From NCBI GenBank assembly GCA_002348905.1, contig DEBW01000082.1, positions 27,212 to 36,846 on the forward strand: a stretch of 9,635 bases of DNA. The letters run 5' to 3'. The notes below the pieces were generated by a model. That model saw nothing but the letters and a program-made list of their open reading frames with translations. It was not told the DNA's origin and searched no databases. Shown in pieces: positions 5,238-9,635 of the stretch. Positions within the stretch are counted from its first letter, which is position 1. Every line of letters starts with the position of its first letter. Position numbers and translations under genes: made by a program. This DNA comes from Ruminococcus flavefaciens (GTDB lineage Bacteria; Bacillota; Clostridia; Oscillospirales; Ruminococcaceae).

Positions 5238-6992
5238 ATGGCTCGAAACGACGAATTTCTCTATATACTCCGAAATGCAAACCCTATCGAGACGGTCATG
5301 GGCTCTTATGTGAACCTTATCCGGCGTGGCAGAAATTATATCTGCTCATGCCCGTTCCATTCCGAGCGTACTCCGTCATGTACCGTTTTTACCGATACCC
5401 AGAGCTTTTATTGCTTTGGATGCGGTGCAGGCGGTGATGTGATATCCTTTGTGATGAAAGCCGAAAACCTCGACTTCATGGAGGCTGTAAAGCTTCTTGC
5501 CGAGAGGAGCGGTCTTGAAGTGCCAGATAATAACAGGCGTGACAACCGTTCAGCTCAGCGCAAGACACGTATCTATGAGATGAACCGTCTTGCTGCTAAA
5601 TTCTTTTATCACAATCTCGTCAAGGGCGATAATAAAGCCGGTCTGCAATACTTCCTCAACCGCCGGCTCACTCCTCAGACCATTAAAAAGTATGGCTTGG
5701 GATTCGCTTCTGATTCCTACCACGAGCTTACGTCAATGCTCCGCTCCAACGGGTATACCGACGAGGAGATAGTTGATGCGTGGCTCGGCGGAAAGTCTGA
5801 GCGTACAGGCAAGACCTACGACCTTTTCCGCAACAGGGTAATGTTCCCGATATTTGACCTGCGAGGCAATATCATCGGTTTCGGCGGACGAGTTCTTGAC
5901 GATTCCAAGCCAAAGTACCTGAATACCGGCAAAACTCCGGTATTCGACAAGGGAAGCAACCTCTTCTCGATGAACTTCGCCAAAAATTCAGACTCCAAAC
6001 GCCTTATCCTCTGCGAGGGTTATATGGACGTTATCGCCGTGAATCAGGCTGGCTTTGAGAATGTTGTGGCTACGCTTGGTACTGCGATAACTCCCGATCA
6101 GGCAAGACTTATCAGTCATTACTGCGATGAAGTAGTGGTGTCCTATGACAGCGACGGCGCTGGCAGAGCGGCTACTCAGAAAGCGATAAAACACTTCTCT
6201 GACGTTGGTCTGCGGACTAAGATACTCCGCATGGAAGGCGCTAAAGATCCTGATGAATACATAAAAAAATTCGGAGCACCAAGATTCCGCAACCTCATCG
6301 AAGGTTCGGACGACGCTAACAATTTCATGCTCGACCGGTGCGAAGAAGGCATCGACACAGGCACAGAAGCCGGAAAGGTCGAGCTGCTCAAACGTGTTTC
6401 CAACGTTCTTGCGGAGATAGAGTCTCCTCTTGAACGTGAGGTATATATTTCCCGTACAGCCCAGAAATGCGACATTTCTCCGGAAATACTGAAAAGTCAT
6501 ATCAATGACATCATACGGAAGAAAAAGAACAGTAAAAAAATGGAGGAATGGAAAAGCATAAAGGCTAAAACTGCCTACGTCAGGGACGATATCAACCCTG
6601 ATGCGGTTAAATACAAAAAGGAAGCAAAGGCGGAGGAGGCTATAATAAGCCGTCTTCTCCTGAGACCTGACGACTGCGAAATGATCGAAGCTGAAGCTCC
6701 GGCAGATATCTTCGTGACGGAGTTCAACAGGCGGGTGTACACTGCCGTTCTTTCAGCTATAAAGAACAGCGATAAATTTACGCTCTCGCTTCTCAATGAT
6801 GAATTTACACCGCAGGAAATGGGAAAAATAAGCGGTATATCCGCTGAGAACAGAGAATTTTCAGTGACGGATCAGGCTTTGAAAGACTGCGCCGATGTAC
6901 TGAAAAAACATAAAAACAGCATTTCAGCCGATCAGGGAGGCGATATTTCCGAAGATCAGCTGAGAGCACTTTTTGATTCAAAGAGGAAGTAG
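5238..6992 (+). CDS. dnaG: DNA primase
   Basis: This 584-residue primase makes RNA primers for lagging-strand replication and works with the DnaB helicase. An N-terminal CHC2 zinc finger is complete: Cys38-x2-His41 (CPFH) and Cys59-x2-Cys62 (CFGC). The basic RNA-polymerase core includes FRNRVMFPIFDLRG (197-210), GFGGRVL (214-220) and PKYLNTGKTPVFDKG. The TOPRIM metal site is Glu260 (LCEGYMDV), Asp304/Asp306 (YDSDGAGR) and Asp337/Asp339 (KDPDEY). Residues of about 440-584 form the divergent C-terminal helicase-interaction region. The ATG at 5238 gives the usual N-terminus and has GGAAGTG (5226-5232) upstream, inside the end of dgt. The frame extends back to an ATG at 5190, but those 16 residues overlap dgt and are not family-like. 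The tight spacing indicates co-transcription, and possibly translational coupling, with dgt. Confidence 0.97.
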   Translation: MARNDEFLYILRNANPIETVMGSYVNLIRRGRNYICSCPFHSERTPSCTVFTDTQSFYCFGCGAGGDVISFVMKAENLDFMEAVKLLAERSGLEVPDNNRRDNRSAQRKTRIYEMNRLAAKFFYHNLVKGDNKAGLQYFLNRRLTPQTIKKYGLGFASDSYHELTSMLRSNGYTDEEIVDAWLGGKSERTGKTYDLFRNRVMFPIFDLRGNIIGFGGRVLDDSKPKYLNTGKTPVFDKGSNLFSMNFAKNSDSKRLILCEGYMDVIAVNQAGFENVVATLGTAITPDQARLISHYCDEVVVSYDSDGAGRAATQKAIKHFSDVGLRTKILRMEGAKDPDEYIKKFGAPRFRNLIEGSDDANNFMLDRCEEGIDTGTEAGKVELLKRVSNVLAEIESPLEREVYISRTAQKCDISPEILKSHINDIIRKKKNSKKMEEWKSIKAKTAYVRDDINPDAVKYKKEAKAEEAIISRLLLRPDDCEMIEAEAPADIFVTEFNRRVYTAVLSAIKNSDKFTLSLLNDEFTPQEMGKISGISAENREFSVTDQALKDCADVLKKHKNSISADQGGDISEDQLRALFDSKRK

Positions 6993-7031
6993 AAGCTCTC
7001 TTTGAAGAGACAAAACAAAACGAAAGCTTCT
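6991..7031 (+). other. Nested stem-loop in the dnaG-rpoD junction
   Basis: AGAAGCT (6991-6997) pairs with AGCTTCT (7025-7031), and inside it CTCTT (6998-7002) can pair with AAGAG (7005-7009). There is no U-run, so it is not a terminator. A structured junction could mark an mRNA processing site that sets separate dnaG and rpoD levels, as known for the E. coli operon; this is inference. Confidence 0.35.
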
Positions 7032-7061
7032 GAGGTATTGGAAAGTACAGGAGGATAAAAT

Positions 7062-8144
7062 ATGGATTCTAAGAAGAATACTATCGACTCTCTTATTGAG
7101 CAGGGACAGGCTAACGGCAGACTTACTACAAAAGAGATCACTGACGCTCTTGAAGAGCTTGATTTTGACGTAGATCAGATCAATACCTTCTATGACCGCT
7201 GTGAAGCCCTTAATATCGAGATCGTTGAAGACCTCAACATTGATGCTGACCTTAAAATAGGTCTTGATTCATCTATCACAGACGACCTCGAAATGGCTCT
7301 TTCAACTGAGGGTATCGCTATCGACGATCCGGTAAAGATCTACCTTAAAGAAATAGGCAGAGTTCCGCTTCTTACCACAGAAGAAGAAATAGAGCTTGCC
7401 CAGCGTATGGCTAAGGGCGACAGATACGCTAAGAAGCGCCTTTCTGAGGCTAACCTCCGACTCGTTGTAAGTATTGCAAAGAAGTATGTCGGCAGAGGTA
7501 TGCAGTTCCTCGACCTCATACAGGAGGGTAACTTAGGTCTTATCAAGGCTGTTGAGAAGTTCGATTACACAAAGGGCTTCAAGTTCTCCACATACGCTAC
7601 ATGGTGGATACGTCAGGCTATCACAAGAGCTATCGCAGATCAGGCAAGAACTATACGTATCCCTGTTCATATGGTTGAAACTATCACAAAGGTAAAGAAG
7701 GTATCAAGCCAGCTTCTCCACGAGAACGGTCACGATCCAAGTCCGGAGGAGATAGCTGATAAGCTCAGTATGCCGGTAGATAAGGTTCGTGAGATCATGC
7801 GTGTGGCTCAGGATCCTGTATCTCTTGAAACTCCTATCGGTGAGGAGGAGGACAGCCACCTCGGCGACTTCATCCCTGATGATGATGCTCCTGCACCGGC
7901 TGAGTCAGCTTCACATACTCTCCTCAGAGAGCAGCTTGACGAGGTTCTTTCAACTCTTACAGAGCGTGAGGCAAACGTGCTCAGACTTCGTTTCGGTCTT
8001 GAAGACGGCAAGGCTCGCACACTTGAAGAGGTAGGTCAGCGCTTTGACGTTACCCGTGAGCGTATACGTCAGATAGAGGCAAAGGCTCTCAGAAAGCTCC
8101 GCCACCCAAGCAGAAGCAAGAAGATAAGAGACTTCCTTGAATAA
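7062..8144 (+). CDS. rpoD: Primary RNA polymerase sigma factor (sigma-70/SigA)
   Basis: This 360-residue protein is close in length to Bacillus SigA. Region 1.1 is present (about 5-60, IDSLIEQGQANGRLTTKEI), which identifies a group 1 (primary) sigma. Region 1.2 is DDPVKIYLKEIGRVPLL (88-104). Region 2 runs from about 125 to 204 and includes DLIQEGNLGLIKAVEKFDY for core binding and STYATWWIRQAITRAIADQ for -10 melting and recognition. Region 3 is about 205-285. Region 4 (about 290-360) has the helix-turn-helix TLEEVGQRFDVTRERIRQIE for the -35. It would read the TTGACA/TATAAT promoters found elsewhere in this window. AGGAGG (7049-7054) lies seven bases before the ATG. The 69-bp junction with dnaG has no terminator, so it is the last gene of the operon. 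Confidence 0.98.
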   Translation: MDSKKNTIDSLIEQGQANGRLTTKEITDALEELDFDVDQINTFYDRCEALNIEIVEDLNIDADLKIGLDSSITDDLEMALSTEGIAIDDPVKIYLKEIGRVPLLTTEEEIELAQRMAKGDRYAKKRLSEANLRLVVSIAKKYVGRGMQFLDLIQEGNLGLIKAVEKFDYTKGFKFSTYATWWIRQAITRAIADQARTIRIPVHMVETITKVKKVSSQLLHENGHDPSPEEIADKLSMPVDKVREIMRVAQDPVSLETPIGEEEDSHLGDFIPDDDAPAPAESASHTLLREQLDEVLSTLTEREANVLRLRFGLEDGKARTLEEVGQRFDVTRERIRQIEAKALRKLRHPSRSKKIRDFLE

Positions 8145-8155
8145 TAAAAAATTAT

Positions 8156-8178
8156 GGACGGCATTTGCCGTCCTTTTT
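8156..8178 (+). terminator. Rho-independent terminator after rpoD
   Basis: GGACGGC (8156-8162) and GCCGTCC (8167-8173) form a perfect 7-bp stem with the loop ATTT, followed by five T (8174-8178). It ends the dgt-dnaG-rpoD transcript 12 bases after the rpoD stop. Confidence 0.95.
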
Positions 8179-8224
8179 GTTTATTGTCACTTTTTGTGGA
8201 GACGTTAGTCGTTCTTTTGTTCGC

Positions 8225-8257
8225 AATAAAAAAGCTGCCGGAATGATCCAGCAGCTT
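8225..8257 (-). terminator. Rho-independent terminator of the phosphohexomutase gene
   Basis: On the minus strand AAGCTGC (8257-8251) pairs with GCAGCTT (8238-8232). An inner GGA/TCC extension lies beyond one mismatch, and a T-rich tail (8233-8225) follows. It faces the rpoD terminator, and the 46 bp between the two show nothing else. Confidence 0.9.
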
Positions 8258-8270
8258 AATTTTATATCAA

Positions 8271-9635
8271 TTATTCAAAGTTCTTTGAAAACTCATCGTG
8301 GAGAGCCTTTTCGAGCACCTCAGCCTCAGCAAGAGTTGGCTGCTTAGCTGTGAGGTAAGTCTTTATCTTAGGCTCAGTACCGGAAGGACGTACAATAACC
8401 TTTGAACCGCCTTCGAGGAAGAATGCGAGTACGTTAGACTTAGGAAGAGTGATCTCAGTCTCATTGCCTGTAACAAGATCCTTAGAAACGCTTACCTTGT
8501 AGTCGTCGAACTTAACAACCTTGAGACCAGCGATCTCTGTAGGAGGAGTATTTCTCATATCAGTCATGATCTGCTCCATCTTCTTCATACCGCTCTCACC
8601 CTCGAAAGTGAAGCTGTAGAGAGTCTGATAGAACATACCGTACTTCTTGTACATATTCTCACGAGCCTGAAGGAGAGTGATACCCTTTGTGCGGTAGTAA
8701 GCAGCCATTTCGCAGATGAGCATTGATGCAACAACAGCATCCTTGTCTCTTACGTATGTACCTGCAAGATAGCCGTAGCTTTCCTCGAAGCCGAAGATGT
8801 ATCTGTCTTCCTCGCCCTTTTCCTCAAGGAAACCGATCTGTTCGCCGATAAACTTGAAGCCTGTGAGAACGTCGATGAGTTCAACACCGTAGTTCTTTGC
8901 GATCGCAGCAGCGATCTTTGTTGTAACGATAGTCTTTACTGCTATCGGATTCTTCGGCATTGTACCGAGCTTTGTTCTTTCTTCGCATATATATTCGAGA
9001 AGCATTGCGCCGACTTCGTTTCCTGAGAAGAGAACTACGTCGTCACCTGATGATACTGCGATACCAACACGGTCAGCATCAGGGTCTGTTGCGAGAAGAA
9101 GGTCAGGCTTTACTTCCTTTGAAAGCTTAAGACCGAGTTCAAGAGCTTCTCTGATCTCCGGGTTCGGGTAAGGGCATGTTGTGAAGTTTCCGTCAGGATT
9201 TTCCTGTTCAGGAACAACTGTAACGTCCTTTACGCCTATTCTGTCAAGAATAGTTCTTACCGGCTTGTTGCCTGTACCGTTGAGCGGTGTGTAAACTACC
9301 TTGAGTCCGCTGTCCTTTACGAGGTCAGTGTGAATTCCCTGTGCAAGAACGTTCTTGTAGTAATCTTCGATAACTTCGTCGCCGATGTAGCTTATCATGC
9401 CGTTAGCAAGTCCTTCTTCGAATGAGATGTATTTAGGACCTTCGAACATGTCAACGCTGTTTATCTTGTTTATAACGATGTTTGCCACGTCAAGTGTGAT
9501 CTGGCATCCGTCTGCGCCGTAAGCCTTGTATCCGTTGTACTTTGCAGGGTTGTGGCTGGCAGTTACCATGATACCAGCACTGCATCCGAGAGCACGTACT
9601 GCAAATGAAAGGCATGGTGTCGGCATAAGTTCCTT
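8271..9635 (-). CDS. Phosphoglucomutase/phosphomannomutase (PgcA-type alpha-D-phosphohexomutase), N-terminus off the window
   Basis: Only the last 454 residues are in the window; the frame is open to the edge, so the Met codon at 9626 is internal. The enzyme interconverts hexose 1- and 6-phosphates, most likely glucose 1-phosphate and glucose 6-phosphate, feeding glycogen or cell-envelope sugar synthesis and glycolysis. All four active-site loops are visible, counted from the first visible residue: TASHNP with the phospho-serine at 27, the metal-binding DPDADR (184-189), the sugar-binding GFEESYG (282-288) and the phosphate-binding RPSGTEPK (416-423). Compared with PgcA proteins of about 575-580 residues, roughly the first 110-125 are missing. 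Glucose versus mannose preference cannot be read with certainty. It converges on rpoD and has its own terminator. Confidence 0.94.
   Translation of the reverse strand, partial: KELMPTPCLSFAVRALGCSAGIMVTASHNPAKYNGYKAYGADGCQITLDVANIVINKINSVDMFEGPKYISFEEGLANGMISYIGDEVIEDYYKNVLAQGIHTDLVKDSGLKVVYTPLNGTGNKPVRTILDRIGVKDVTVVPEQENPDGNFTTCPYPNPEIREALELGLKLSKEVKPDLLLATDPDADRVGIAVSSGDDVVLFSGNEVGAMLLEYICEERTKLGTMPKNPIAVKTIVTTKIAAAIAKNYGVELIDVLTGFKFIGEQIGFLEEKGEEDRYIFGFEESYGYLAGTYVRDKDAVVASMLICEMAAYYRTKGITLLQARENMYKKYGMFYQTLYSFTFEGESGMKKMEQIMTDMRNTPPTEIAGLKVVKFDDYKVSVSKDLVTGNETEITLPKSNVLAFFLEGGSKVIVRPSGTEPKIKTYLTAKQPTLAEAEVLEKALHDEFSKNFE

Noticed and set aside
5988..6500. Minus-strand open frame of 170 codons opposite dnaG
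   Set aside because: It overlaps the TOPRIM domain of dnaG and has no recognisable motifs; shadow frame.

Overview
The window looks like a housekeeping stretch of a low-to-mid GC Firmicute, most likely a Ruminococcus or close relative (Oscillospiraceae). The reasons are the dgt-dnaG-rpoD order, the Clostridia-type proteins, strong SigA-type promoters with AGGAGG-like ribosome binding sites, and a secreted transglutaminase-like protein whose threonine-rich linker (TTTTTKP/TTTTTKA units) resembles linkers in rumen Ruminococcus secreted proteins. The genus is an inference from style, not a database match.

Layout. Positions 1-1280 (minus) hold the N-terminal 426 residues of a secreted transglutaminase-fold protein that runs off the left edge in a 45-bp tandem repeat. 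A 363-bp divergent regulatory region (1281-1643) carries two near-consensus promoters facing apart and an unusual set of inverted and direct repeats. A PLP-dependent aminotransferase follows (1644-2924, plus). The next gap (2925-3241) holds a possible structured RNA and an rpmE promoter embedded in an inverted repeat. Then come rpmE (ribosomal protein L31) with a textbook terminator, and a YigZ/IMPACT-family gene starting only 20 bp after that terminator. The dgt-like HD phosphohydrolase, dnaG primase and the primary sigma factor rpoD (4238-8144) form a compact macromolecular-synthesis operon closed by a terminator. A convergent phosphoglucomutase-type gene (8271 to the right edge, minus), lacking its N-terminus, ends at its own terminator.

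How they work together. L31, DnaG, the primary sigma factor and the dNTP hydrolase link translation, replication priming, transcription and nucleotide pools. The aminotransferase and the phosphohexomutase are central-metabolism enzymes. The transglutaminase-like protein is the only clearly extracytoplasmic and possibly accessory gene.

I found no CRISPR array, tRNA, rRNA, insertion sequence or phage gene. There is no clear new multi-gene system. The points most worth checking are regulatory: the repeat-rich divergent region, the candidate alternative RNA fold after the aminotransferase gene, the rpmE promoter inside a hairpin-forming repeat, and how yigZ is transcribed past the rpmE terminator. 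Several gene starts given here are set by ribosome binding sites and family alignment rather than by the longest open frame.
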